Shown: positions 1 to 12,016 of the stretch, one piece after another
Numbering within the stretch: position 1 is the first letter of the stretch
Layout of the letters: each line of letters opens with the position of its first letter
Source: Rhea pennata
Taxonomy: Eukaryota; Chordata; Aves; Rheiformes; Rheidae
NCBI RefSeq assembly: GCF_028389875.1
Contig: NC_084670.1
Span: forward strand, 17,368,883-17,432,882
Direction of reading: 5' to 3'
Length of the DNA stretch: 64,000 nucleotides
Position numbers and translations under genes: made by a program
The notes under the pieces: generated by a model
What the model was told of the DNA's origin: nothing
The model's input: the letters and a program-made list of their open reading frames with translations, nothing else
The model's database searches: none

Positions 1-2550
1 CCTCGCGGCTTCACGTGCCAAACTCCGTATCCCGGTGTTTGTAGGAACAGGTTGCTCCTAATGACAAGGACTCTCTGTTTTGAGGTCTCTCATGTCCAGA
101 TGTGGTGAGATGCTCATACTTAAAAGCTGTGGGAGCATTGTATGAATTTTTGTGACAGAATCCATATCTGTTTCCTTGTCTCATGTTCAAGGAAATCCTG
201 CATTAATCTTAGGGAGCCTCCAAACCTCAGAGAGGTCAAGGGGCTTCTGGGAAACCCCCGCTGAGATTAATATTATGATGAGACACTGTGCACTGCACCA
301 CAGCTCAGTCCTTCAGACTCGAAGACCTGGGGAAATGCCCGGAAAATACTGAAGCTGGTTGCTTCATGCACCTGCAGCTTTTCTAGAATCAGTCACAGCT
401 ACAAGGCTTGGGGTTGGATCTGGGTCCAAATATCTCATAGTTTAAAGGCAAAAGCTTTATTATGCTTATGACAGTGTGATTTCTACCACTGGCTTAATTG
501 GACCAGGGTTTTATCTCCATGTTTTAAACCATAGATTTTTATTTGACCTATATAATGTAAAGATGGGTATTAACTAGGAAGTCTAAATTTCTAGAAGTCT
601 ATCTCCTAGTATTTCTTATTAAATTTACTTCTATAGCCTACTGTAGCTTTCTGTTCTAATCACAGCATTGCTCCACATGGGCATTGCACTTCAAAGGGGT
701 TACCTTACTCTCACAGCAAAATCTTCCCAAGGTTTGCTCACTCAAGGGACTGACACCAGATCTCCCCAGTTCTGCACATCAGCCAGATTTTCAGCTGCCT
801 TTTAATCTTTGGCAATTTGAATTTATGTGGAGAACTTACAGGTGACAGTCTGGCTCTGTTGAGACAAGTAGGATAGAAACCACGTCAGAACAGTCCCTGA
901 AAGTCCTACGATGTGCTTAAAGCACTTCCAGAGAACCCTTGATCCAAAGTATCAAAGGGTTACAGTAAGATCAAGAAGAATTAAAACTGATGGTGTGCCA
1001 GAAATCACGTGCCGCACAAGGTCATTACTCACCCTCGTTAAAGCGGTCTCAGTACTGTGGCCTGATCTGAAGCTTAATTGAAAAGTTTCAAATGATGCAT
1101 TATAACGAAGACAAGACAGCCACTGCCCATTCCACGACCTCTGCTAAAAAAGGCAGATCAGTAATAGGGTAGAAATCTAAGCAATTGCTGGAGGATAATC
1201 AAGGCCTAATGAGGTAGCCACTTCAGTCTTCCAAAGGTGAAGGAACTTCTCCCTGTGCTGGAGAGAAATCAAGGGCCGAAGCGAGCAAGTTCCCGTGTCC
1301 CAGGGAACATGCAATGGCCAGGCTTGTAGTGGTCCTCGGCAGGTGGGGGGTGCAAAGGGCAGCACTGTGTCTGGAGTGAGCACTGTCAGTTGTCCAGCAG
1401 GCAAGTCCTGTGGCCTAGGACAGCCTTCATCATTTTCTGTTACTGCAGACCTTCACCCAAATGATCATGAATAGTCCATCAGGTCTGAGTTATTAGCTGC
1501 TTGTGTGTTAGGAACCAAGATGGTGGTAATAGGAGATAGCTAAGTGTTGATGTTATCAATTTTCCCTAAAAATTCACAACAAAACAAAACCCGTTGGTGC
1601 TCCATTTGAGCATGATAACAAACTGCAAGTCACAATTACCAAAAATCAAGTATCTTCTTGGCATCTTCCTCTTTTTTTGCTCTATTATCTGTCCTAGCAG
1701 AGGTCAGTGCCCATGTCCACATGATTATCTCCACATCCAGCTGCCAAGTTGTGAACGTTGCTCTTCCTGGGCTACTGCTTGGGCAGCTGCAGTGCAGGCT
1801 TTGCGTTCGCCTTGGCTGATGAGCAGTTTGTAGTCTGGAATCATCGCTCAGTCTGCAGCAGCCAAAGGGTTTTAATCTTTTCGAAAAAGTCAGCTCGCCC
1901 ATTTTAACCTATATCTGCAGGCTTGGCTTCTGTGAGGAGAGGGTGTCTCTCCAGATTTGTATCTGTTTTTTGAGCAGGTTGGCTTGCTGTTCCTAATCTC
2001 CTCCAGCCTCGATAAGATCTCCCTCGCGCTGTGGCCAACCGAAGCTAGACCAGACAAAAACATTGAGCAGGGTTTCAGTGCTGGAGTACAGCAGTCAGGG
2101 ATGGGCCTGTTTAAAGGCGTCGTGCACAAGGGCAAGATAAAAACATTCTTTAGCAGCCTGAACCATTCCTGTAGCCTTCAAGGTCTCTAATTCTAATTGC
2201 AGTTAAAATCACAGTACTCACTTTCTCTACTGTGAATCCTACTTTAATTTATTTGGGTTTTTTATTATTTTCTTCAACTTTGAACATACCAACTGAAAAA
2301 GGAAAGTATCAAGAAAAGTTATAAGTACATAACTAACACCTTGTTTATGCAAATAATCAGGTAGTAGCCTTTAACACCATGAGATGTGTGACTGGATTCA
2401 TTGGTTTTGCAGTTAATCCATGTGTGCACGTATTTTGCTGAACTGAGACCTTTAATATATTGTGAGTGGCACCAGCTATACAAAATAGTGCTGGTATGTT
2501 GAGTGCTGCTTCTGTCTGTTGCTTGCCAGTTAATGCTGTAGGTCACCATG
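1..2550. other. Non-coding stretch, no gene recognised
   Basis: No open frame here has recognisable protein content, splice framing or codon bias; the longest are under 90 codons and overlap on both strands. Base composition is mixed, roughly 40-45% GC by eye, with low CpG. I see no tRNA, snRNA or clear transposon. The first bases (ctcgcggcttcacgtgcc) carry a CACGTG-type E-box and two CpGs but are too short to interpret at the window edge. Confidence 0.6.
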
Positions 2551-2653
2551 GGTACATAGGGTGTCACCATCAGTGCTCGCTGTCACTGACACTGGCGTTT
2601 CATCTCTCCCAGGAGCCGCTGGGTCCTCAGCACAAGGGGACCTAGCCCTGCTG

Positions 2654-2713
2654 GCTGCTGCCGAGCAGCGGGCACATCTGCCGGCCGCTGCTGAACAGCT
2701 GGCACATCTGCCA
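2654..2713 (+). repeat. Two-copy 30-bp tandem duplication
   Basis: The 12-mer ggcacatctgcc occurs at 2671 and again at 2701, and the flanking bases (gctgctg.cgagcag against gctgctgaacag) also match, giving a 30-bp period. Because 30 is a multiple of three, one plus-strand frame reads as two ten-residue repeats (AAAEQRAHLP and AAAEQLAHLP). The frame has no other protein-like support, so I treat this as a short minisatellite seed in a GC-rich patch, not as a coding repeat. Confidence 0.7.
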
Positions 2714-2939
2714 GCCAAGCAATTCGGGAGCAAGCGGGCCGCCCCGGTGCTGCAGAGCCGGCCCTCCCTGCCTGCCCATGGCTGGCGGGAGGGACACAGC
2801 CAGAGACGGGCTGCTGGTACCAGTGGGAAGGTACAGCCTCAAGGGGTATTTCCTGAGATACTTTTTCTCACTAAGAGATGTTGTTTGATTTAGCCAGTTA
2901 TAGGATTCATTTAGTCATTTTGCTGGTATATGAATGAGG

Positions 2940-3070
2940 AAAAAGTGCAGGTGGAGCAACGCCTGGCATTTCCCTTTAGCACGGGCACGGAGAGTCGGCC
3001 GCGGCCGGTCTCTGCGCCATCAGGGCTGCGTTTTCCCCACGTGCCGCAGGGAGTGCGATGGCCCATGCTT
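2940..3070. other. Small CpG-rich patch
   Basis: CpGs cluster around a gcacgggcacgg / gtcggccgcggccgg stretch and a cacgtg E-box near 3038. It is shorter than a normal CpG island. No splice donor or promoter element stands out, so it may be a weak regulatory site or just a GC-rich remnant. Confidence 0.35.
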
Positions 3071-3139
3071 TCCCTGGTGCCTATAGCATCTGAAAAACTC
3101 ATGATGTCTCTCTGCCCACCTCATAGTGTCTCGGGCTAG

Positions 3140-4480
3140 CGGAAGTTAAGGCCAGGCTGAATTAGTCTATTCTCCTAATGTTGTGTGCATGTGCGGGATG
3201 CGCCGCTTATCCGTGCTCCATGGCCACTACTGTTTTAGCTCTTACGAGTAATAAAAACTTCCAAAGGACTTAGGTGTGCTAGTGAGGAAAAGACAGGAGC
3301 GAAGGTACAAGAAACAGAGGCCAGGGAGAAGACATCCCGCCAGCGTACAACCCACTTGCTTGCCAAGATTTTAAGTAATGAGGGGAAAAAACGTGACCTT
3401 TAAAAAAATGTAGATCCTGGAATCCATGTGGCAAGAAATAGGGCAGCTGAGTTATCAGGATCTGATGAGAATATGAGAAGAGTAATTATTGTATGGTTCT
3501 ATTAATGAAATTGTACTGCAGTGCAAGAGAAAGAAAAAAAAAAAGTCACCCAAAAGAGGCCAATGAGTTACTTCAGGGGGAAAAAATAGCTTCCATCATA
3601 TGAACAGAAATATCAGCTTGTTAGCTTAGCAGAGGGCTCTGGACAGTTATAGAAATTCAAAACATTTCCATATATCCCAGTCCAGGATGGAATTAGTGTG
3701 TTGTAAAGCTTCCCTGGAAGCCAACATTTATCTAATATGTAAGCATATTTAGATTTAATTTTAAAATGGTTGTTAAAAGCTATCCTTTGGCTGCACTCTG
3801 TCTTTCACTCTTTTTTTAGAATTGTTGGACTCCGAGATTTTTATGCTAAAAAAATGTACTTTCAGAACCCGAAATGCCTGAATGACCATTTACAGCATGT
3901 ACTAACCCTGAAAGATATCCATTGAATCTGCTCTCCTCCTTCAATTTACTTGCTGTTTTTCCAATCATGCCTTGCATTAATGTTCTACACTTAGCTAAAT
4001 TGTATGTTATATTTTAGATCTATTTTTGTTTTGTCTAAAAAATTTCCAAATTGGCATTAAGTATTCAAGATGTAATCTCTGTAGCAGGAAACTAGTTATC
4101 AAATTCATATAAAATAACTGGGCAATAGAAATAACTCTGAGCAGAGCGCATTTTTTTTTTCTTAGAATTAATTTAAAGGGAATTTAATGCCTGTGAAAGG
4201 TGCTGGATTGCAACATCAGAGAACTGAAGCTACTATTTAACCACAGAACGGTTACAGGATGGAAGATGGCTTTACGAGATTCCCCATGAGGTTTGACAAA
4301 ATATTTGTCTCAGGTTTGTTGCCTTTCATCTGGCTGGAACAACCGAGCCTTTTCATGTGCCAGTAACAGTCGCTCCCAGTCAGCTTTCACTTGGGCGGTG
4401 GGGAGAGCTCTTCTATAAAAAGGGGGAAATTTATTATTTTTCTTACTAGCCACTTACTAGCTAACATTTGTAATATGGTT
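3140..4480. other. Non-coding, AT-leaning stretch
   Basis: This stretch is AT-rich with short A and T runs (for example A-rich around 3533-3544 and T9-10 near 4150). I see no open frame of interest and no recognisable repeat family. Confidence 0.55.
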
Positions 4481-4484
4481 AAAC

Positions 4485-4700
4485 CCAGAAGGGTCAGCCT
4501 GCCGCCATCGGTGACAGCGCCCGAAACGCGCGTGCTGAAAGCACAAGCGGGTCACGGGCCGCGCGGGCAGGTGGGAGGTGAGAAGGAAGGAAACCGGCAA
4601 AGTGTCGTGATGTGGACTGCACATGAGCTGCGCCTCCGGCCTCGCGGGCTGCTGCCGGGGGGTGACGGTGCTTCGGGTTCCTCCAGGAGGTGCTTGCAGC
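4485..4700. other. CpG-rich patch (small CpG island)
   Basis: CpG density rises sharply (gccgccatcgg, gcccgaaacgcgcgtg, cgggccgcgcgggc, cctcgcgggctgctgccgggggg) against CpG-poor flanks. Several overlapping open frames on both strands cover it, which is what GC-rich DNA gives by chance. It may be an orphan CpG island with regulatory activity; no promoter or splice site can be assigned. Confidence 0.45.
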
Positions 4701-7340
4701 CCCAGCACGGGCATCTTCTGGTTGATGTTGCCATGTGTGTATTGGAGGAGAGATGGCAGCGCTGGCTGTCGGACGGTGTTGTTGGAGCTCTTCCAGGTTT
4801 GGGGGCTGATTCTCATCTTTTCGCCTCTTGCACAGAGGTAACTGCAAGAGGGGTGTTGTTTTAGATCTGTTTATAGTCTAAAGGTGTCATTTAGAGGTTG
4901 AAGATCAGGCTCACAATGAAAATGATTGATTCATAATCATTGTATGTGAAGACCATGTGCGGTTCACACAGTTGGGTCTCATGGTCAGGTTCCTATTAGA
5001 TAGGTATTTATCAAAAAATGGACAATATCATGTATAGTCTTGCCAGTAGCTGAAGACATTGAAAAGCCTTTTTCATGATACCCGTTAAGTTTCAATTTAT
5101 GTTGGCTACTGGGTTAAACTAATATGTTTGTTGTTGCTAGTTTTGACTGACTGCCTTGTCTGGAAGGGGCGAGCCTAATAACCCCGGAGGTAATCGTTAT
5201 CCGTTTCTCTCAAAGGGAGAGACTTCTCTCACAGTACTTCCTGCCTCCCCATGAGCTCATTAGGCAAAGAAAATCACTTTTTCCATGTTCCATATATGCC
5301 TGGTTCCAAAGGGAAATTGGAGGCCTACCCAAGCAGGACTCCCAGTGGACTGTCCACATCATGTCTGTTATTTATGCTGGAAGAGTGGCAGAAATACGTC
5401 CAGGACTGAATAGATCAGTAGACTTGTTACTGTAATTCAAAGTCTGCTTAAGGACTAAGCCACTAGGAACCAGTTATGGTTTTTTTTTCTTCTGAAGCTT
5501 GCATTCTTTAGCGTGTTGTGGTATTTTGGACAGAAGTTTGCATTCCCTTGCGTTGGAATTTCCTGTATAAGCACTGCACAGGAGTGGATTTATTTTGTAG
5601 TCCTTGAGATTTCTAAGCTTCATGGATTTTATAGCCTTTACGCGTCACAAAACAAAGATTTGGTTTCTACTGAGGCATCACAGAAAGGATTAGCATCTGC
5701 CATCTTGCTGGTCTACCAAAGACTGATGCTCTCCAAGACCAGATATTCTGCTATGTGAGATTATCTAACTGAAGTCTGAGATACTAGTGATACTGCTTTC
5801 GTAGCTCACATGGGTTTTGGCAATCAGAAACTGCTCAGAATACACTGCTTTTTGCAGCAGGAGAGCGGAAAGAAATGTTTCTCAGTTCATTGTCTCATTG
5901 CATCCTCATGTAATGCTGAGGGAGCTCATGCCGCTTCTGTTGTAGCTGGGGTATGGGTATGTAGCCCAGGGTACCGGCATCCTGCTTTGAACCCCCCCAT
6001 CCTAAATAATTCAGTGGTCTTTTGGATGGGCTCATGGTGCAGTACCTTAAAGGCAATGTTCTAGGTTCATTTTGTGTTTGGAGCTTTTTACAGAGGCCCA
6101 CGGACTTTTCCTCTTTTCTTAGGCTCACCTTGCTCCAGCCCTGCTGTACTATTCCCACTTCTTCACTTAATCAACATCGCATTTCACATATCCACCTCCA
6201 AATTTACTGCTTCATTTTCTGAAATGGAGACAGGTTATTTAAAATGTCCAGCATAGAAATGGGTGATATATTATACTGTACTGAGTTTTGTAGAAGAATG
6301 GAAAATATCTGTTTGGTTTTGGAAATAAGCTACGCAATTATTTATATACCAAGTTTTTCATTATTCTAGTTATGTCTTCCTGATCTGCATATTTTTCAAA
6401 GTAAATGATTAGATTCATGCAAATTTTAAAATTATGTATCTAATAAATTTTGCACTGTGGTGTTAATTCAGGAAGTGCAAGAAACAAAGTAGGAGCTGCT
6501 ATTCTATGGAACAGGTTTTCCAAAATTGTCCAGGCCCATCTGTTCTCCATCACTCCTTTATGCTCTTCTCCTTAATTTCCTCCTCTATTTTGCCAGTGGC
6601 TGAGTGATTGGTGAAGGAGATTGTTTCCTTTCAAAGTTCAATTTCCCTAATATTCCCAAATATCCTAATATTTCTGACTAAAAGAGATTATTCTCTTAGG
6701 ATTTTTTAAAATCTAAGTAGGGACACTTTCCACCTTAAGTGCATGCTAATTTGGGTTTTGCTCTACCTCAGCCACCCATCTCTGGGTGCTGCTACCCCAG
6801 AAAACCATTTTCTTTTTTCCAAAGATGACTGTTGTGCTTACTAGTAGGCCAACATGAATTTTCACGGACTTGTCTCAGAGCGCCACAAGCAAACAAATCC
6901 CCCTAACTGAACCCTTTTCACAAAGTTTTTTCTCTCATTTACTTATTTTTGATTAAATTGCCTCAATAACCAAAATACTCCAAACCTGTGGAATATCTGA
7001 GTGGGAAATTTCATCAGATCCATCCCCCAGAGAAAGAGTGCAGTAGTTTCCGTGTTGCAGCTCCAGCTAACCTGCCCACCAGTATATCAGAGCATTGACT
7101 GATCTCATCTCTTATAAGCACTAATTTCATCTGAAAAATATTATATTTTTAAAAGAATTGTGTGAACTCTCCTTACTCTGCTTCCTTGAAACATGGATTA
7201 ACGTTCTGGTATCACCTGCACGGCACCTGCATGCATCGCCCCTGCACCCAGGCCCTCCAAGCGTGTAGCGAGGACGGTACGAAAACAAAGGACCATAAAA
7301 AGCAACGGCCATAAATTTTCAGTGGTGAGTCCTACAGACA
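4700..7340. other. Non-coding stretch, no gene recognised
   Basis: This is moderately AT-rich sequence without supported exons. A perfect octamer motif (ATGCAAAT) lies at about 6417-6424, which could bind POU factors but is expected by chance at this scale. No repeat family was recognised. Confidence 0.5.
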
Positions 7341-7344
7341 AGAA

Positions 7345-7425
7345 GTGGTCCTTGCCGGTGACACCCCGACTGGTGCTCGCCGAAGGGCGAAGCCACCGCC
7401 CCCGGGCAGGCGCCTCTTGTAGTGC
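7345..7425. other. Short CpG-rich patch
   Basis: A small cluster of CpGs (ttgccggtgac, cccgactgg, gctcgccgaagggcgaagcc, cccccgggcagg) sits in otherwise ordinary sequence. It is too short to call a promoter. Confidence 0.3.
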
Positions 7426-7429
7426 ACAG

Positions 7430-10400
7430 CACTAACTTAGTTGCTGAAAAGTAATTCGGAGTAAGGTAGAGCAGTAGGAAACAGCTTAACCACGGCACAT
7501 CTTCCCTGCAGAGACGAATTCAGGCCCCGAACGGTACACGTGGGCCATTTGCTTGTGAGGTTCTGCTACTCAGATAGGAGCAGAACTGTCGTTAAAGCCT
7601 ATAACCTTCGACAAGTTCTTAGCTTTTCCTTTCTAAACTTCATGCTTGTGATTTGAAATCATGGTGCTTTTTAAACAAGAGCTAGCCTTGCTGACCCCAG
7701 TACCCAGGCCCAGCTCCGACCTTTGAACACTTAATGCTCTACCCATGTAAAACTCCCCTGTTTTGTGGTTTCGGTGGTATAAAGCTGGAATCCCTCCAGG
7801 TTGCGAGGTGCCGCACTGCATGGTGGCAGCACGCTGCCGAGAGGCTTCGCCTGGGGAAAAATGACTGTACGGACGGAAAACAGTCTGGGATTGATGTGGT
7901 TGAAAGGGGCTGTTCATGCAGGCTGTTACCAAGGAAGAAGTTAGGGAAGAGGCTCACTCTTTAAATGCAGGTGCTCTCATGCTTTCTCCGACAGATGTGT
8001 TCCAAAAGTGTTTTGAATTCTGTTCAAAATTTGAAAGAGCTGAACCTCCAGGCTCTTCTCTTTCTTTCTTAAATTCATTTCCCTGTTTAGATGAAAAAGA
8101 AATATTTTGCAACTCACTTTAAACTTTCTTCAAAAGAACTGCTGGAAAAGGAAGCTTCATGTGAAGCATATAAACTGTAAATGAAAGTTAGGCGCAGCAG
8201 ACAGAGCAATTTTAAATGCCCTAATGGACAGACATTAGACTGTAGGAATTTACCTAAGAGAAAACCTCAGATGTGGAGAGACAGGCAGAAAACCTCAGTG
8301 CATGAGCCAAATGACAGAAAAGCGTTGCCAGAGTAAAGAGCTGTACATGTGAAATAAATATCAAAATGGGGAAATAACACCAGCAAAGATAATGGCAGAT
8401 ACAGGACATTTTGGCTAAGTAACTGATACAGGAACATGTACACGCAGCTCCTGCTGCTCTGTATTGAAAAATGAAAGATCTTCGGGTGGATCTCGCTCTC
8501 TCTTGCTCTTTTTGGCATTTTGTCTCCTGCTCGTGGTGGCAGGCTTAGCAGAGTTAACTGCACTAACGGGCAAAGCTGCTTCCATCTGACTGTGTCACCG
8601 ACTCTCTTGTAGTGCTCAGTCAGAGGTTTCCAGGTGTGAACTCACCTCTAAGTTTCTAACAAACTCTTTTCCCCAGATAATTTTTGCTAATTTTGTTACA
8701 ATTCCTGGCTGCTGGTTAGTCTCTGTGGCTGTGTAGAAGTAGCAAAGCAAGTGGGTGGAGGGACGCATGATTTGTGAATATGAAGAAAAGAAAGCAGGCT
8801 AAAAAAATACCCCACAGGAAAGAAATAATGGGCAATATGTTTCCTTTTGAACTTTTTCAAATCAACCTCTGGAAAAGGTGTCATAAAGCCCCCAGAAATG
8901 AGTAACAGCACAGGGACAAAGAAAACTCTGTTACAGATGTCCCTGCAAGTCTATGAGCAAATTGTTTTTTTCGAAATAACTCCAGAACATTACATGGCCT
9001 TAACAAGTTTCCCAGGACAGGAACTCCTAGTTTATTACTTGCTCACATTGTCATCAGAAATTAATTTTGTCCCTGAAAGACAAATTGGCTGGTAGCTTAT
9101 GAAGTTAAATGGAAAGAACAAGTGAGCATCTGTTTCTTCTGCATTTTGTCTCCTTGGTGTCTTACATATAAATGAATCAGAGTGTTCAAACTTAAATTAA
9201 GATCTTTGGCTAGATAAACAGTTAAAACTGGTTCCCATAGCTACCTCTCACACATAGCTGTGATTGCATTATAATCCCCTAGTAATCAGGTCTAAATGAA
9301 AGAAAGATGATAAGGGTGCTATTTTCAGTTTTCAGTACTGATTTTTATTAGCTCTCAATCAGATCAGGACTGCTTTGCCTTTCATCACATTGTGGCAGTG
9401 TTTGTAGAATCATTAGAGTAATAAAGTGTAAATCTTACCAAGGTGCATTTTTCTTGAGGTGTTTTATATAACGAAAACTCTGAAGATTACATTGGCTGGT
9501 ACAGGAAAGATTTGTTTCTGCAACTAAAGTGAGGATGTAATGTATGCTATATTCATTTATTCTTTACCCGAGCGAATACCTAATGAATTACCTTGCCGAG
9601 GTAAAACAAAAAATAAAAATATATAAAGAATCAGTCTGTCTGAACATGGTCCTAATATACTGTATATTACGAGTACTGAGTTTAGTCATTTTTTTAATTT
9701 GCCTTGTTATCTTGTATCATATCTTTCCCTGTGCATTACCATGCACAAATGAATTACAGACAAAACCACAAGCACTGCTATTACCAGCCTGCTGTTTTTA
9801 GTAAACTAGTGCAGCCCAATAAAACATCATGTTGCAGCAATATATAAGTATTTATTGTAGAGTAAACTTCAGCTAAACAAAAGCACACAGGGAGGCCGGA
9901 TCCTGCTCCCAGGAAAGGCGGTGGCCAAGCTCGTCTGACTCGTGCATCGTTTACATCTCACCTGCACCCTCGATTTGCAGGTAAATTTTAGTTAATAGTT
10001 TTACTTCTGAAAGTTTCCCGACTGCCAAATGTAGCCAAGACTTTACCCAGCCCTCAGAGGTGCTCCTGGGCGTTTCTGCAGGCAGACCTGTCCTTCGGCA
10101 CAGACGTTGCTGCTGGAGTGTTGCAGGATTGTTCGCAGAGTTTGCAGGTGTGCCCCACGTTTGCAATTAACTCTCAGTTTAATACTGGAGTGATTTTACT
10201 TTCCCATAGGCTTTTTTAAAAAAAAATATCTGGCAAACATTACAATGTATCATCCTATAGCATAGCTATTAAAATGCTTCCTTGTTTAAAATATTTGAAT
10301 TTCAGGTATCATATATTTAAATGAAGAGTAAACTGTCCCAATAATTTAGTGTTAGCTATTCACAGTCATCCATGCAACTACAGGAATAGTAGGAAGCAGG

Positions 10401-11260
10401 ATAAATTATTAACAAAAGTTTAGGAAAAAAAATGTTTTTCTGTTTGATTTCAATGTAGTGGATGTAGGAATTATGCCTGCTATTAACACTAACAAGCTTT
10501 ACATACTTTTTGTTCTATAAAAGATGAACTGGTTCAGCCATGAAATAACACTGTAAAGTTAGTGAAGTCTAAGATACTGTCTGATGTTTAGATACAGAAT
10601 ATTTTAGGATGGGGGTCATTGCACGACCCCCTATCTTATACCTAAGATAATTAGCTATCAGTATTCAAGTCAAGCAAAGAAGAATAAATCAGTTCATATG
10701 ATTTTATAGATAAAGAAGCAAAATTTATGTTTCAAAATTTAATCTATTAAGACTTTTAAGATGCAGAGAGGTTCTTGGTCTAAAATGATTTATTTGCCAT
10801 TAATATTTTAAACTACAAAAAGCTCCAATTCAAACACTGTTTCATTAAAATCAAAAGCAAACAGGCAAGCACAGCATTTTGGTCACAAAGGTTTTGTGTG
10901 TGTTTGTATGTTGACAGGCAAACGTAATATGTCTGGAAGATGTTGCTATGTCTAATGACACAAAAGAGAGTAAATTGTAGAGCCTGATTATCAACAAATA
11001 ACAAGGCATACTGTATATAAATAAATGCTCAGCATCAAAACCCATTATTGGATTAGCTATATAATCATGTTTCAGGCTGTAAGTCTGTGCTGACAAATGA
11101 ACACTTTTCATTTGGCTCAAGGTCCTCATCAGCAACGGAACTAATTTTACATTCTCACCCATTAAGTGAATAAGATGTGGAAAAAGCTGTCTGCTTTTTG
11201 AAGTGTAAATTTGCTGCTACAGGCTGTGCAGACCAAAGCTCTTTTGAAGCAGTGAAATGA
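7430..11260. other. Non-coding, AT-rich stretch
   Basis: No supported coding content. The longest frame (9544-9801, plus) is hydrophobic and AT-driven, rich in L, I, Y and C, which is typical of chance frames in AT-rich DNA. The only structured element I found is the hairpin pair near 10.6 kb, listed separately. Confidence 0.5.
10604..10648. repeat. Two overlapping inverted repeats (hairpins)
   Basis: gggggtc (10611-10617) pairs perfectly with gaccccc (10625-10631) across a 7-nt loop. With one bulged T at 10632 the stem extends outward by about six more pairs. The downstream side of that extension is also one arm of a second perfect hairpin, atctta (10633-10638) with taagat (10643-10648) around a 4-nt loop. 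The two stems are therefore mutually exclusive at their shared edge. The function is unknown. Confidence 0.55.
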
Positions 11261-11278
11261 GATCATCTCTAGGGACAT

Positions 11279-12016
11279 GTGAACCTGACAAAGTTTAGGT
11301 CATTTCTGTGGAAGGTATGGGCGGGGGGACGGACCTTTGGATATGGTTTCGGTAGTAACTTATATGGGGCAATTTGGAAGACGCTGAACTTTACGAGCTT
11401 TTTGTTCGGATCTGCGAGAGAACTTGAGCGGCAAGCACGGACGCGAGCTTTCCTCCCGCGGAAAGAAACTCCCGCAGACGTCTGGAGCGGGTGCTTGGCC
11501 GGGAAGTGCGGAGCAGGCTCTGCAGCGAGGTGCTCCTGCCCAGGAGGCTTCACCCAGGGCTTCCAGGGGCTGGGCGCTGCCCTGCGCCCCACTCTGCGTC
11601 CACAGGCACAGGCGGGGAGCGAGACCCGGGAGCGAGCCGGGACGTTAGGAGTTTGGCCCTCCTCGCTGGGAAGCAGCGCTGTGGTGCACTGTGGTGAAGG
11701 CTTTGCCAGCTCCAGCTTAGAAGAGACTTGTGGAAGTCGTCTAACCTGTTGGCGTTCCAGGCACGCAAAGCAGTGCTTCACTGCTGTTTCGGATCATGAA
11801 AAAAGTATCCACAGGCCATGCTGCTCATGCAACCACAGTGCTTTTTCATTTGCAAATCAACTAAAAATTAAGATAGACTTTGACAGTTCATTTGCTAATC
11901 TGATTTCACCCGCTTCTCTTTGCTTTCTCCCTGGCATGTGTGGGACGTATGTGTATAGTGTTGGACATTCAGGTTTGGTTGAAAAATGCATGGTTGTTTC
12001 ATCCACGGCTTTCTGA
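11279..12016 (+). CDS. Doubtful 245-codon open frame across a CpG island
   Basis: This is the longest open frame in the window. It would encode a protein starting MNLTKFRSFLWKVW with no domain, signal peptide or motif that I recognise. The middle third is R, G, P and A rich and simply follows the CpG island composition; the last third is cysteine- and serine-rich. A 170-codon frame lies antisense to the same DNA. The frame leaves the GC-rich block at about 11690 and continues for another 320 bp in AT-richer DNA, which is the only mildly unusual point. I consider it probably non-coding. Confidence 0.1.
   Translation: MNLTKFRSFLWKVWAGGRTFGYGFGSNLYGAIWKTLNFTSFLFGSARELERQARTRAFLPRKETPADVWSGCLAGKCGAGSAARCSCPGGFTQGFQGLGAALRPTLRPQAQAGSETRERAGTLGVWPSSLGSSAVVHCGEGFASSSLEETCGSRLTCWRSRHAKQCFTAVSDHEKSIHRPCCSCNHSAFSFANQLKIKIDFDSSFANLISPASLCFLPGMCGTYVYSVGHSGLVEKCMVVSSTAF
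11300..11690. other. CpG island
   Basis: I count roughly 30 CpGs in about 390 bp with GC near 60%, well above the flanking DNA. It includes gcgagagaacttgagcgg, cacggacgcgag, cctcccgcgg and gagacccgggagcgag. A 245-codon open frame (11279-12016, plus) spans it and runs past it, with a long minus-strand frame opposite (11269-11781), which argues for chance openness of GC-rich sequence. It may be an orphan CpG island or a distal alternative promoter. No clear donor follows it. Confidence 0.55.
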
